Positions 41,236 through 52,719 are shown, counted from the first letter of the stretch. The stretch is 64,000 nt of DNA from Macrolepiota albuminosa (GCA_027475525.1 JAMWFC010000079.1:310001-374000); one strand, 5' to 3'. Notes: generated by a model from the letters alone, not told the origin. Numbers and translations are program-made.

Positions 41236-42375
41236 CTACTCATCATTGTCAACGCTGGAGACGGTGCCTTCAATTTGGTCTGTGACCAGCCCAGCAAAAT
41301 CGGTCGTGGAGCTGGAACCAACATTCAGCATCTGGAGTTTTCCGAGATCCCCTTCCTCCACCAGGTATACCTTTCCTTTCGGTCCGGTGAGCTGTGTGTA
41401 CACCTTTGCCCCATTCTTTGTGTTTGTCGTGTCACTGGTACCCTTCCCTTTTGCAGACTGGGGCGTAGTGTTGCCCCCAGCCCACGCTGCGTCAAAACCT
41501 TGCTTCTCCATCGTGCCACCCTGATGTGTGCAGAATGGGGCTTTGTGCCCCCCACATGGTCGTCCATGTGTGGCACATGTCGTGCAACACTTTGCTCCGG
41601 CGTGGTGCATGTGTCCTGGAAGCCAGGGCTTCTGCGACCTCCAACGGCCCTTCGTCGTTGCCGCAAGCGCAGTATCAGTCGCCGTGCCAGAATGTGAGGC
41701 TTTCAAAACCGTCAGGTTCTGCATGGTCTCCATAAGTTTCCGGATGTTCCCCGATGTGTACGGCGCTGCTGTTGTGGCATCGGCCAGCCCCCTGGAGACT
41801 TGGGCTTGAATAGGTTCATATTGTGGACCACTCAGGCTGTTCAGGAGTATGACACACTTGAACAGATCCTCATCAAGTGCCTTTATGGCGAATATGCGTT
41901 GTACAGTATCGCAGATTCTCGTCGCTGTTGTGGTTAACGGCTCACTGGCGGAACACTGAATCTTCAGGACTTCCTGGATGAGTGAGACCATACGGACCGG
42001 TCCTTCACCTTCTGCCCTTATTTTGACTTTGCCAAATAGGTCTGCGGCGGTCTCAGCCTCATCCAGGCCTTCGTATTCAGACTCGTCTAGCGCCGTTAGG
42101 ACAACCGCTCGCGCCAGATCGTCATTGGCAACCCAGTTCTGATAAGCAGCCAGTTTGGCGCTGGCGCTAGGACAAGCGATGAGAGGGGGGAAAACATAGA
42201 ATTTCAGTCCCAGGAGCGATAGGTGAATTTGTAGAGCTTTCGACCACTTCTCGAAGTTTGCAGTGGACGAGTTCCTGGCGAATCTGTCTAGTTTCCACTC
42301 TGCGCCGCGGATAGATATAGCGTGTATGGATGGAGCATAGTTGTCGGTAACAGGCATTTTAGAGTCGGTAGTCAT
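41236..42375 (-). CDS. copia-2 Gag
   Basis: 379 residues from ATG 42375. An UBN2-like capsid region spans roughly residues 35-230 (W-K-L-D-R-F-A-R-N-S, W-S-K-A-L-Q-I-H-L, L-S-G-P-Q-Y-E-P-I). An atypical zinc-knuckle region follows near residue 265, with C-T-T-C, nine residues, then H-x4-C (C-x2-C-x9-H-x4-C, longer than the classic x4 spacing). The tail contains K-G-K-V-Y-L-V-E-E-G-D. It ends ...SVDNDE with UAG, followed in frame by CAG GGC UGG AUG, the start of pol. Gag forms the particle and packages RNA. The start was chosen as the first ATG after the leader; an earlier one is not in frame. Confidence 0.9.
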   Translation of the reverse strand: MTTDSKMPVTDNYAPSIHAISIRGAEWKLDRFARNSSTANFEKWSKALQIHLSLLGLKFYVFPPLIACPSASAKLAAYQNWVANDDLARAVVLTALDESEYEGLDEAETAADLFGKVKIRAEGEGPVRMVSLIQEVLKIQCSASEPLTTTATRICDTVQRIFAIKALDEDLFKCVILLNSLSGPQYEPIQAQVSRGLADATTAAPYTSGNIRKLMETMQNLTVLKASHSGTATDTALAATTKGRWRSQKPWLPGHMHHAGAKCCTTCATHGRPCGGHKAPFCTHQGGTMEKQGFDAAWAGGNTTPQSAKGKGTSDTTNTKNGAKVYTQLTGPKGKVYLVEEGDLGKLQMLNVGSSSTTDFAGLVTDQIEGTVSSVDNDE

Positions 42376-42727
42376 AGACGGGGTGCGGGATGTGCAAGCA
42401 GCGAGTTATATCGCGTATTCTCGGGTGGGAACAATAAAGGCGCTTCCAATTATGGAATAACAGTGTTCTCCTCGACAAGAGGTGGATAGGAGGGGTAACC
42501 CCAGATAGGAGGTCTGGGACGATCAGCGTCGACAACAACGGTACTATGACGAGTGCCTTGCTCAAAATAGGCTCATAACCTGTTGGAACTGATACTTATA
42601 GCAGCAGGATCGGCGGTGTGACAGACACCTATGAATAGACACGTAAGTCTTAATCTTCAGAACGTGTAACGTAACTGTATTATCTGTATCTATGAATAGA
42701 CACATAAGTCTTAATCTAGGTACAGTA

Positions 42728-42930
42728 TGTCAGTAAGATGTTGTAGCATAGGAGATAATTGTCATACCCTCAGAACGTGTAACGTAACTGAGGGTACTCT
42801 GTACAGGGGAGGGCTGGTATATAAGTGAGTGAAGACAATGTAAGGCCAGTGGCCCGGTCAGGAACATCGTGCTTTGACATCGGTTCGTGGCACCCCATCA
42901 CCTTGTCACATATCACATCTAATCCTAACA
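42728..42930 (-). repeat. 5' LTR of copia-2
   Basis: 203 bp, same termini as the left LTR. Inside it, at about 42640-42720, are a partial LTR-like fragment (CAGAACGTGTAACGTAACTG) and two copies of TATGAATAGACAC.TAAGTCT in the leader. Confidence 0.93.
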
Positions 42931-45280
42931 CTCACCACTGTTTGAAGGCTTTGACAATGGCAAGGAGCTCCTTATTGTAGATGTCATAGTTGAGCTCAGC
43001 ATCAATCATAGACCGGGTATAGAAGGTGACTGGCTGGGGTTCCCTGCTGTCAGGTCCCATCTGTGAGAGAATCCCAGTGATGGCGTAGTCAGAGGCGTTG
43101 CATTCCAGGATGATTGGGAGGGCAGGGTCGTAATGCCGGAGTACAGGGGTGGCTGTGAAAGCCTCCTTGAGCAAGTTAAAGACGCTCTGGCACTTACTGT
43201 CCCAGTTCCATGCAACGTCCTTGCATGTGAGCTGGTTGAGGGGTTTCATGATACTGAAGTAGTTGTCTATGAACCTCTGGTAGAAGTTAGCAAAACCCAA
43301 GAAGCATTGTACTTCCTTGACGTTCCAGGGTTGCGGCCAGTTGACGATGGCCTTGACCTTGTGGGGGTCCATGCAAACACCATTCAGGGATATGATGACG
43401 CCGAGATACTCAACCTCTTCCATGTGGAATGAACACTTCTTGGGCTTGGCGTGGAGGTTGTGCTCCCAGAGGCGTTCAAGGACTTGTCGGACGTGCTTCA
43501 GGTGGTCCTCCTTTGAGTCGGAGCAGATGAGAATGTTGTCCAGGTAGACAATCACAAAGACGTTGCTCATGTCGTGGAAGATGTTGTTCATGAAGTATTG
43601 GAACGTGGTGGGGGAGTTAGTCATTCTGAAAGGCATTACAAGGTATTTAAACAGACCATACCACGTGTGAAATGCAGTTTTCTACTCATGTCCCGGGGCA
43701 ATGCGGACGTTGTTGTAGCCGGAGCGGAGGTCAATTTTTGTGTAAACCTTGGCACTGCGGAGTCCATTGACCAGATCACCAATGAGTGGAAGCGGGTAGT
43801 GTAGTACTTGGTTGCAAGTAGTACTGATAGTTCTGGGGCTTTCTTGAAGTCTTAGAAAGTGACCTCTAATCCACACTGGTGCTTGATGATAAAAACTTGA
43901 TGTATTGGGTGCTTCACAGAATATCAAATATCCTGATGGGCAGTAGAAGGTTCTCAGTCAACTCCAGCCTAAGCAGTTCACTCCCTGGGAACTACCGAGC
44001 CTTTGTTTTCCAATAGACTTCCAAGAAGAGGTTCAATAAACTCTAGCCTAGGTGATTCACTCCCTGGGAACCACTGAGCCTTTGCCTATCAAATGCCTGT
44101 CTATTCTCTACTAAACTTGGGCTATTTATACTGTTTTTCTGGTGCACAGACCACTATCTACACCTGACTCTTTGTTGTAAACTCCCCAGCCTCCAGAACA
44201 TATTTGATAGTCCAATTTCCCTTTTGGGAGGCATGTTTCGGTGCCACCAGTTCCACCATTCCTCCGGATGTCTCTGATTGCCACTTCCCCATTTGCTTCA
44301 GCTCCATTTAGCACGATCCCATTCATAGATCCTTCTTTCCCCTTTTAGCGCTTCCCTGCATTCCATGCTTCTTTTGACATCCCTCCATGCTTCTTTTCCT
44401 TTCCCCTTTCAGTCATGTCAAATTGGGCATTGTCAGATCTGATCTTGATCTAGATCATCACAAATTGATCCCATTTTGTCACTTCTGCCAGCTCCCATGC
44501 TTCCCCTCCCCATTACAGTGGTTGGACTATTGTTGAGTGGATAGCTTGAGCTGGTCCCTGCCCTTTGTTCTGTACTGTCTGTGTATTTATTGGGGTGTGT
44601 TTGGAGATATAATTTGTTGAGACTGCTACCAGGAGGCTTACAGTTTTCAGCCTTATGATTAAATGTTTATTTTGACTTCTGGTGCATGTTGTGTCCCTGA
44701 CTGCTGGTACAGCGTCGTATCAGTAGCGGTTCTTCTTGGTGATCTTATTGAGTCCCCAGTAGTTGATGCAGAGCCGGAGTGAGCCATCCTTCTTTTTGGT
44801 GAATAGAACCAGGGCGCCAGCAGTGGAGGCAGAGGCCCGGATGAATCCCTCCCCAAGCATTTCATCAAGGTAGTCCTTGAGGGCATGGAGTTCGACCTCT
44901 GACATGTTGTATACCTTGCCAAAAGGGGGGGCGGTTCCTTCCTCACGATCGATTATATGGTCGTAAGGGCAGTGGGGGGGAATTTCCTTAGTATCTCCTT
45001 TGGAGAATACGTCAGCGAATTTGTGATACCCCAGGGAAACTACTTCTCAGAGGATCTGCTCCTCAGTTTTCTTCTCCATGGAGATGGCGTCCGCTCATAG
45101 GTGTTCTTCCAGGAGTGATGGCAAGGTCTGCAGCTGAAACGTGGAAGTTCCGTCCTGCATGAGGTGGGCAAAGGGGGCGGCTCCAATGATCCTAATGTTG
45201 AGTGCTTTTGGGTCAATTGGGGTCATGGATTCACAAGTCTGGGCGGGTTTGATGTGTGTCTGAGACCGGTCTGGATAGTT
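42931..45280 (-). pseudogene. Chromovirus 1 reverse transcriptase and RNase H, decayed
   Basis: Minus strand, right to left. The RT start is [14 protein letters not shown] (44905) with [15 protein letters not shown]. Solo LTR D3 (43800-44722) then falls between K-K-N-R-Y and P-L-P-L-I-G. After it come [12 protein letters not shown], a stop after A-P-G-H-E, and the catalytic box, which reads Y-L-D-N (43535-43546) instead of Y-L-D-D. RNase H begins I-L-E-C-N-A-S-D-Y-A, where the usual catalytic Asp is Asn. The frame is lost at 42931, where copia-2 begins. Both replacements are single G-to-A changes in the coding strand. Integrase and chromodomain are missing here, unlike in chromovirus 2. Confidence 0.85.
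43800..44722 (+). mobile_element. Solo LTR, family D copy 3 (in chromovirus 1 RT)
   Basis: TGTAGTACTTGG...CGTCGTATCA, with GTAG at 43796-43799 and 44723-44726 as a perfect 4-bp TSD. The empty site is confirmed by chromovirus 2 (GAGCGGGTAGCGGTTCTTC near 63008). Confidence 0.9.
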
Positions 45281-45299
45281 TGGCCCTTTGTACTTGTTC

Positions 45300-46260
45300 C
45301 GAGGAATGTTTGGGGGTCAATCAGAGGCCTTGCAGGTTTGGGCAGGTGTCGAGGGCGTGGCTGGGGGCATCTGGGCGGGGGGTGGGGCTGCAGTCCCAGG
45401 GGTGTCAGGCGTCGGGTTGCTCCCCAGGGCCCGGAGGTGCACGGCGGTCATGAGGTGGTCCTCAGGTCCCAGGAACGTCATGGTGAGTGTTCTCCAATTG
45501 ATGTTGGGGTTCGTGTCACGTAGCCAGGGTAGTCCCAGCACCATCAGGGTTGATCCGTAAAGTCATGTGACCAGGAAGTTGGAGGTGAACTTGAAACTGT
45601 TGTCCAGGGCCACACATCCCAAGTGAGACTTCTGGATGGGGCTGGAGGAGGAGGAGGTGCCATCAAGCCATTGTAGGCAGAGGGATTGATTGAGGGGGTC
45701 GTGGGGAAGGTCGAGGGCGTTGCTGATGAAAACTTCAGTAGCTCTGCTGTCGATAAGGGCTGATAGCGGTTTTGGGGCGCTGTCCAACCTGGCATTGATG
45801 ACAAAGTATCAGGGTGAGCAGGACTGGAGTCCGGGGAACGGCGGGGATCTGTCCAGGGGGTCCTTCAGAGTTGAGTCGGGGTCTGGGGAGTGGGGGATGT
45901 CAAAGGAGAGTTGCTGATCATTGGGTGTCGGCTTCCAGGTCAGGCGGAGGGTGAGATGTTGCCAGTCAATGCAGGGTTGGTGTCTCTGAGCCACAGGAGC
46001 CCTAAGACCAAGGGTGCAGAGGGGTGGAGTTTGGTTATCAGCATCTGGAGGGTGTGAGTCTGTCCATTGGCGAAGATAATGGGCATACACATGAAATGGG
46101 TGATATCCCCAGCCATGAAGGCATCCCCATCAAAGAGGCAGAGTCGTACCGAGACCAGAAGTTGTTGAGCGGGCTCCAGGGTGGAGGAGAACCATGCTTT
46201 GTCAATGAAGTTGTCCGTGGTGCCACTGTCGACAAGAGTGTTGAGGGGGATTCTAGAGAG
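45300..46260 (-). pseudogene. Chromovirus 1 tandem retropepsin-like domains
   Basis: Two aspartic-protease-like segments follow each other in the same direction. The first (about 46245-45940) has L-V-D-S-G-T-T-D-N-F-I-D, a D-G-D segment, I-T-H-F and ends L-V-L-G-L-L-W-L-R-D-T-N-P. One base later in the next frame come C-I-D-W-Q-H-L-T. The second (about 45770-45470) has L-I-D-S-R-A-T-E-V-F-I-S, L-D-G, and ends L-M-V-L-G-L-P-W-L-R-D-T-N-P-N-I-N-W. Both have the flap and hydrophobic-hydrophobic-Gly pattern of clan AA proteases. In the second, the D-S-G triplet is D-S-R. A Pro-rich spacer to RT follows. Whether both were ever active is unknown. Confidence 0.75.
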
Positions 46261-46399
46261 GGTGAGGTGGGTTTTGAGGAGGGAATGCGAAGAGTGGGAG
46301 GGTAGATAAGCTGTGAGGGTGTCCTGTGTGAGTGTTATGGAGCAAGGGTGGAGAAGACGTCAGAGTTGATTCCGTGATTTAGTGCATCTTCCAGGTCTA

Positions 46400-49103
46400 A
46401 ATCGCTGGGTCGTTTTCCAAATATTTGTAGGTGGCATCTTCTCCTTCGAAGGTTCAGGTGGCGCGTCCCACAACCTGTCGTTGGAGGCACTCAGAGATGA
46501 AGTGGTCTTTTTCACCGCAGACTATGCAAACACCTTCCCTTCTCCGTCATTCCTGTACATCCTTTGGAACCTTGATCCAGAGTCGCCCCTTCCTCTGAAG
46601 CCGGTTAGCCTGGAGGGCCTCTTCGTCCCATTTGTCAGTGAAGTCAGGGTCTTCAGGATCTTCTGGGGGTTCCTCAGGGCTTGACACGTTGTCCAGGTCG
46701 CTGGTCGCTGGCAGCCACGGCGCGTTAAGTTGGGCCTGGGGGCAAGCGCCGCTGCTGGGGTTAGCATTGAGTGGGCTGCGACTCACCAGAGGTCGGCCAC
46801 CAGGGAACGTGGGGGGACTGGGGTTTTGGTTTTGGGGGTTGGAGGGTTTGCCAGAGGGCCATGGTGGTCCTCTCCTAGGGTTCCAGGAGGCTCGGGAGTT
46901 CGAGTACTCGCTGTGGTCTTCTCAGTAGCGCTGGTTGATCTGTATGATGAGGGCCTTGTATCTGTCATAGGAGGGTTGTTTCAGGGCGAGTCAGAGAACG
47001 TCCTTGATACGTTGTGGCAGGGCTCGGCGGAGGGCATACCGGAGGGCACTGTAGTTCCAACCTGTTTCGTAAGCTTCCTTCTCAAAACGTACGATAAAGG
47101 TGGTGAAACGTTCTTCCGAGCGCATCTGGAGATTGAAGAGGTTGTCCTCGGCCTCGGCCACGGTGTCGTATATCCCGAATTTCCCGGAGAACTCGTCGAC
47201 GAAGGCTTGCCAGCGAGCGAGTGCCGGGTTGTTGGGGTCGAACTGGATGAGGGCCGTGTAGTGATCGAAGGCGATCCCCTGGAGGTACGACGCGGCAAAG
47301 GCCACCCGGGAGCTGTCAACCTGAAACGTGAGCGGCTTTGCCTGGAATGTATTGAGACACTGAGTGAGGAAGGTACGCCATTTTCGGGGGTCCCGGCCCG
47401 TGAATGCATCAGGTTTTTGAATGTCCAGACGCCCTTTGCAGGCAAGGGCGTTGTGAGCATCGTCTGGTCCAGTGGCATTGCAGAGAGGGAGGCTGGCATT
47501 GTAGTAGTAGTAATAGTGGTTACCCCCCCCTCCTTGGGGAGGAAAGGCGCTGCGGGCAAGACCCCACCTGCCTGGAGGGCCTCCTCCGGGTGGCTCACCT
47601 GGGGGTCTGCACCCAGGAGGTCCGTTGTCCCAAGGGTTTTCATTCCTGCCAAGGGGAGGTCCAGGTCTCCATGCAGGGGGAGGCGGAGGTGGGGGGCTGG
47701 GGGGTTGTCCTTGGAGTTTGGTTGGGGGTGGCGGAGGCAGTCAGGGAAGGTTTGGTGGTGTTGGGTCAACCTGGGGGGGCCAGTTGCTGGGTCAGGTGCC
47801 GGGTTGCATAGGGGACATTCAACCCAGGAGATTCGTGCTTGCATCGGAGGCCATGGGGGGTTCCGCAGGTCAAAGTGGGGCAGAGGGTCATGATGGAAGT
47901 TGGGCTCCAGAGGGGCTGGGGCAGACATGGGGGGTGGTGCTGAGGTGGTTGTGGGCACAGGGCATTGTTTGTTGTTGCCACGAGTGAGCTTGTCAATGTA
48001 GCACAGTGTGTCGTCTGTGCTAGGGGTGTCCACCTGGGGTCTCCCAAAAGTCACCAGGCGGAGGTCGGGTGTTGTCCATTCGTGGGAGTGGTTCCAGGGA
48101 TCTCTGGGGCTGTCTCCAGGTCTTGAAGGTGCTAGGAACGGAGTTAGCCCTATGGCAAGTCAACAAGCCTACTGTGCAGGCAGCAGGCTGATCGAATAGC
48201 TCTTCCGTCAGGTTGAGAGACCGCAGTATGGCCAAGATGTTTTGTCACTCTTTCTGTTGTTGTTGCTCCAGAGTTGGGACTGTGGGGGCTGCTGGGGCCG
48301 GTTCTGGGGGTGCCTGTTGGATGTGAATCAAGCAACCCAGGTCTGCAGGGTCGTTGAGGGGTCGAGGGAGGGGGACACGTGGACTTTGTCAAGCAGTTGC
48401 TGCAGCTCCTCATGGAGGATCATGTTGCATCTGTACTTTACCATAGTCTGCTCTGGGAGTTCTCCTTGCGTGAGGCGGTCCCCAAATTTGACCAAGCAAT
48501 GGGCCCAGTCTTCCAAAGTGCCTTCAAAGTTGTTGTGTCTGAATTCCATGAGTAGCGCCCTTGTCTGCTGCGCGAAGTCCTCTGGCGAGATCCTAAGTGA
48601 GCAGAGCACTTTGTTCTATTGCCGTTCATAATCCTTGAGGTGTTGTCATCCCATTGGCAAGGGAGGGGTCTGAGTGGGTGGGGCAGCAGCTGGGTAGTGT
48701 CAAGGGGGTAGTTGTAGTTGGGGGGTCTGCAGGGTTGGGGAACAGGGCATTGGTAACCGTAATAGGGGGTGGGTGCAAAGGGGCCCTCACTGGAGGGAAT
48801 TGGGCGAGGTCCACTGAGAATGGGCGGGGTCTCTGGTAGACCCCCAGAGATGCTCCAGTATGAGAGGGCCTCCACGGGTCGCGCCATGGCTAGGTTGGGC
48901 AGAGGGGCCCAGCTGGCTGAGGGCCCCAGGTCGTAGAGGGACGGGTCAGGGGCCCAGTGGTGGTAGAGATGTTGGGGCTCATATGGGAGAGGTGGGTAAG
49001 CAAGGCGGGGGGTCTGTGCAGAGTAGTGGTCGGGGATCAGATGTCTGTAAGGGTCAGTCTGGTAGCCCATGGAGTAATAGGTGTGAGTATACATAGCCAT
49101 CAA
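46400..49103 (-). pseudogene. Chromovirus 1 gag, decayed
   Basis: It starts at ATG 49103 (M-A-M-Y-T-H-T-Y-Y-S), 30 bases from the 5' LTR. A long Pro/Tyr-rich N-terminal part with frameshifts is followed by the capsid-like Retrotrans_gag segment 47305-46991 (VAFAASYLQGIAFDHY... and ARWQAFVDEFSGKFGIYD). Next is a Trp/Pro-rich spacer, then a CCHC zinc knuckle C-I-V-C-G-E-K-D-H-F-I-S-E-C at 46488-46529. GC-rich antisense ORFs overlap the whole region and are shadows. Several stops (one after R-I-K-D-V-L) show the copy is inactive. Confidence 0.8.
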
Positions 49104-49133
49104 GAATGGTGTAAGGAGAGAGTCTTGATATTA

Positions 49134-49891
49134 TGTCAGGTTCCACTGAATCGGGGGCTTTCTGGAAAAGCAATGCCCTTATGAGGCGGGTTTGATCTAT
49201 GTGTACTCAGATGTCTGGAACTCTGGGCTGAGCTTCCAGGGTTCAAGACGTGAATAGGGGATTCCCAGGATAGGGGACTTAGTCCAGAGATCAGGTGGGG
49301 GCAAAGAGTTAAGAGGGTTTGAGTCGAGTCGAGAACCAGAGGTTCTAGGATGAGACCTGGTTAGTAAAGTTTAAGATATAAAGTGTGTACCAGTCTTAGG
49401 AGCACGTGAACAATTTGAGCATGCCAGTCAAAGCATACCAATTGGGCATACCAGTCAGCCAAAGGGGCACGCAAGCAAACAAGTGTAATATCAAGACTAG
49501 TGAATATAACGGGGAGCTACACTATAAATACTATGGGGCCGGGTCTGGGTCTCTGGGGTTCCAGGATATCTGGGATAAGTTCTGGGAGGCATTGAGTAGC
49601 AAGAGGGGGACTGTATATTGGGATCACGCGTGTGGGGCGCGTGATCAATTGGTGCAGAGAGCCATGATGCGTGATGTGTGATGGCCCGGAAGCGGTTGGC
49701 GTGATCTGGTCGTTGATCGGGGGTTGATGGTGGTTGATCCTGGGTCTGTGATGCGGGGTTGCTGGGGTGTGCCGGGTGATGGCAGTGTTGGTAATTGTGA
49801 TGGTGGGGCGCGTTCTGTGAGGTCGGAGGGAGGGTCCCAGATGGGGTTCTGGGGGTGTCCCGAGGTGGATCTGGGAGGGGGGGTCATGACA
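49134..49891 (-). mobile_element. 5' LTR of chromovirus 1 (family H copy 2)
   Basis: TGTCAGGTTCCACTGAATCG...GGGGTCATGACA on the plus strand, 758 bp. It is 30 bases upstream of the gag ATG in the minus direction. It aligns with H1 and H3, with many substitutions and small indels. Confidence 0.8.
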
Positions 49892-52719
49892 AACAGCTTG
49901 TTATTGTAGCTAACTAAAATGGCCATGCATTGCATATTGTTACAAATCAGAGGTGGACAGCATGTCTCATACTAGTGAGTAAATCTTTGAATTTGAATGA
50001 TAATTCTAATATAGACAGACTATTAAGATACAGCATTGTCAGACCAATAGCCATGATTGTGGACTCTGGATACTTGCAATAATTGCTGCATTTCTTTCTG
50101 GTCAATACATAAGTGCATTATCGGAAACTGATATGCCAATCTTTAGAAGGCTTTTGTTGAATCATGTCCTTGCATTGCCTACAAAATGTACTCACCAAAC
50201 CTAAATATTTCAAATAGCTAATTGACTTTGGCCAACTAAAATATTTTGAGAGCAGACTAACATTGTTAGACATATCAATAGTCTGACTCTATCATATGTG
50301 ACCAGATATATACTAACATTATGATGTAGTAAGGATTCTCTGATACAGTAATTGACCAGACTTGTATAGAGGTAAGGCACTGCAAGAATTCTCTGCAAGT
50401 TTAAAGCCAAGATTCTGTAGCAAGCACTTAATGCTATTACGCAATTGTCTTACCTTTTTGTTTGTCTGACCAAAATGCTTTCAACTTTTCAGTTTCTATT
50501 GAATTGACAAAACATTCTCCAGTCAGTATAGTCTGTCTCTAAACCAGTATTCTGAAGATGCTAGTAGCCTGCAGTAATGCTTTGACTGTAAATAAATGTT
50601 TTGCACCAATAATAGACAAAATTAGAATTTCATGTCACTTGAAGAGTTTACTTCATATAATCACTTAACATTATGCATTGAGAAGTTCAAATTTCTTCAA
50701 AGCAGAAATTATAACAGCACTTTGAGGATATATTTCAAGAAATAGATAGAATGTACAGGATATTGTATTTAGCAAGAAAAATTAATGCAGAGTCAAATGA
50801 CTAAGCTATAAATCTGTAAGGTCGCAAACATGAGCATATAGCAAGCTTCTCTCTACAATACAATTGCATACATGATACTCATCAAAGTACGTTGACTGAA
50901 GAGAAGAGCCAGATGAGTAGAAAGAAGTAGGATGACCCTAAGAAGGAGTTGAGGAATAATAATATAAGGCATGACTTGAAGCTGGGGAGGAAGTATTGCC
51001 TACAGTTATTATGATGGGAGATCCTGGCCACAAGGGGCGCATGCGGCACCAAATGCAGGGGGCATCAAAAATAGCTTGAACTTTTTGAATTAACAGTGCA
51101 GTCACTATTGAAAAACCTAAGTAGATATATACGGAGTGAAGAGGTAATAAAATCACATACTAGAATCTAATGTTGCCTCATTGACTTCCTCTAAACTTGA
51201 CAGTAGAGGCTGAGCTAACATAGAAAAAAGTTCGTTAGTTGAAAAAGAAGAGAAGTGCAAGGCTAAATTACATACATGACAAAGGAGTGCATGGAGGGTA
51301 GTATTTGGTTACTAAGCCTTCTTTTTGGTCATAGAGGTCGCTCAAGACAACTTCAAAAAAAATCAAAATTGAACGTTTCACTCAGAGAAGAATAAAAAGA
51401 TATATCATTAAAAATACATCCTACTGAAAGATGGCCACAACAAGCAACAAATTTGCTACATTTTGGATGATTGCAGAGGACCTTGTATATATGAGCAGGC
51501 AAACCATGAAAATATTGTGGAAGTTTGAATGCGGAAGTTTGTAGCAGTTTCCAGAGGAACTTAGGTGGAACACGTTTTCCATTAGCATAAATAGGGCTGA
51601 ATAGTAGAGTCAGCTCAAAAGGTTCATCATTATACATACTGGATACTTACTATAGAACTATCTGCATCAAACCAGGAGCAGGTATAGCAACAAATGTTGT
51701 AATATTACTGGCTTTTTGCTACTCAAGCTGAAGACGAGGCCACTCCACTGCATTTGCAACAAATGGCTGAAGAACTGACAGGAGATAAATAGGAGTTGAG
51801 GAGAACAAGTGCATCATTGATGCAGCTGGTGATAACAACATAGATGCAAGGTTGGAGAAAGCAGTAGGATGGTGGATCATAGCAGTTGCCCAAGGTTTGT
51901 TAGCAGAAATCTTTTTACTGATTTCAACATTTATTGCTTCTAGGCTACCTAGATACCAGAAAATGAAGTATGTCAAGTAATTGAATCTAATGATCTACTC
52001 ACATTGGCATAGAAGTTGCTTATTGGCAAGTGTGCTAATATAACGTACAATTGCTCATCTCATACATAAATTTAAAAGGCCTCATGTTTTTTAAAAGGCT
52101 CTATTGGCAACATATTGGCAATGAATTGCTGCAGAATTGACTCTGAGTGCAAAATAAAGGAGGGTGAGAGCAGTTCTGAGAATAAATGCTTAGTCAGACT
52201 CTAAACTTCATTAACATCCTTCAGCTGTTTCAAACCAGCATGCTCCAGCCACCTTCTCCCATCTTGCTTCTGCTGCTTGGTAACTATATCTTTGACTCAG
52301 TCAGATCTTAGGTGCCATGGGGATCTGTTTTCAAGGATATTTGCTCTCCTGCTTCAACTTCTTCTTATGGCTTGTTTTATTCTGCTGACTCTCTGGTAAG
52401 TAGAACTTGTATACAACTGCTTAGTTTGAGTTTCAAAATATAGTGACATATAGTGTGCAATTTAGAATAAGTGCCAACATTTCAGATGCTGGCTTGTCAA
52501 TTCAATTTATTTGAGTGCTTTTTGTAGTGAGCTATAAAGTCATTGCTTTGAAGTCAGCATTTTCTATGTGGCTAGAAGATCTCAATATGATCACTGCTTT
52601 TTTGCAACTTTCCCCATTGGTTTGCTCTAGCATCCCCATGTAAGTTTCGTCTCGTTTGCTCTGACCTCCCCTACCTGTCTCTGAACATCAATAGTGTTCA
52701 CTTTATTTTGACTACTGCT
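49892..52719. other. AT-rich region with uncharacterised minus-strand ORFs
   Basis: Minus-strand ORFs at 51976-51719, 51637-51353 and 51156-50938 lie in order with intron-like spacers and could be exons of one gene, transcribed away from gene B. The middle one carries L-C-N-H-P-K-C-S-K-F-V-A-C-C-G-H-L-S-V-G-C, a Cys/His-rich run. I recognise no family. The rest (49892-50900 and 52000-52700) shows no gene. Confidence 0.3.

Larger units (their letters stand above)
37497..42930 (-). mobile_element. Nearly intact Ty1/copia retrotransposon (copia-2), 5.43 kb
   Basis: Two 203-bp LTRs (97% identical) flank gag and pol frames free of frameshifts, with a polypurine tract at the 3' LTR. The flanks do not form a TSD (TGATA left, CTCAC right). 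They belong to two different parts of chromovirus 1: the antisense ORF on the left and RNase H on the right. Confidence 0.93.

Noticed and set aside
46730..47893. 387-codon plus-strand ORF
   Set aside because: It is the GC-rich antisense of chromovirus 1 gag, which has capsid and zinc-knuckle motifs on the minus strand; the plus-strand product is Gly/Val-rich without domains.
46981..48054. 357-codon minus-strand ORF, Pro/Thr-rich
   Set aside because: It is a shifted frame of gag; the capsid motif (FAASYLQGIAFDHY) lies in another minus-strand frame at 47305-46991.
35337..49891. LTRs H1 and H2 as a perfect pair of one young insertion
   Set aside because: They differ by many substitutions and indels and share no TSD, so the element is old, rearranged, or the ends derive from two insertions.
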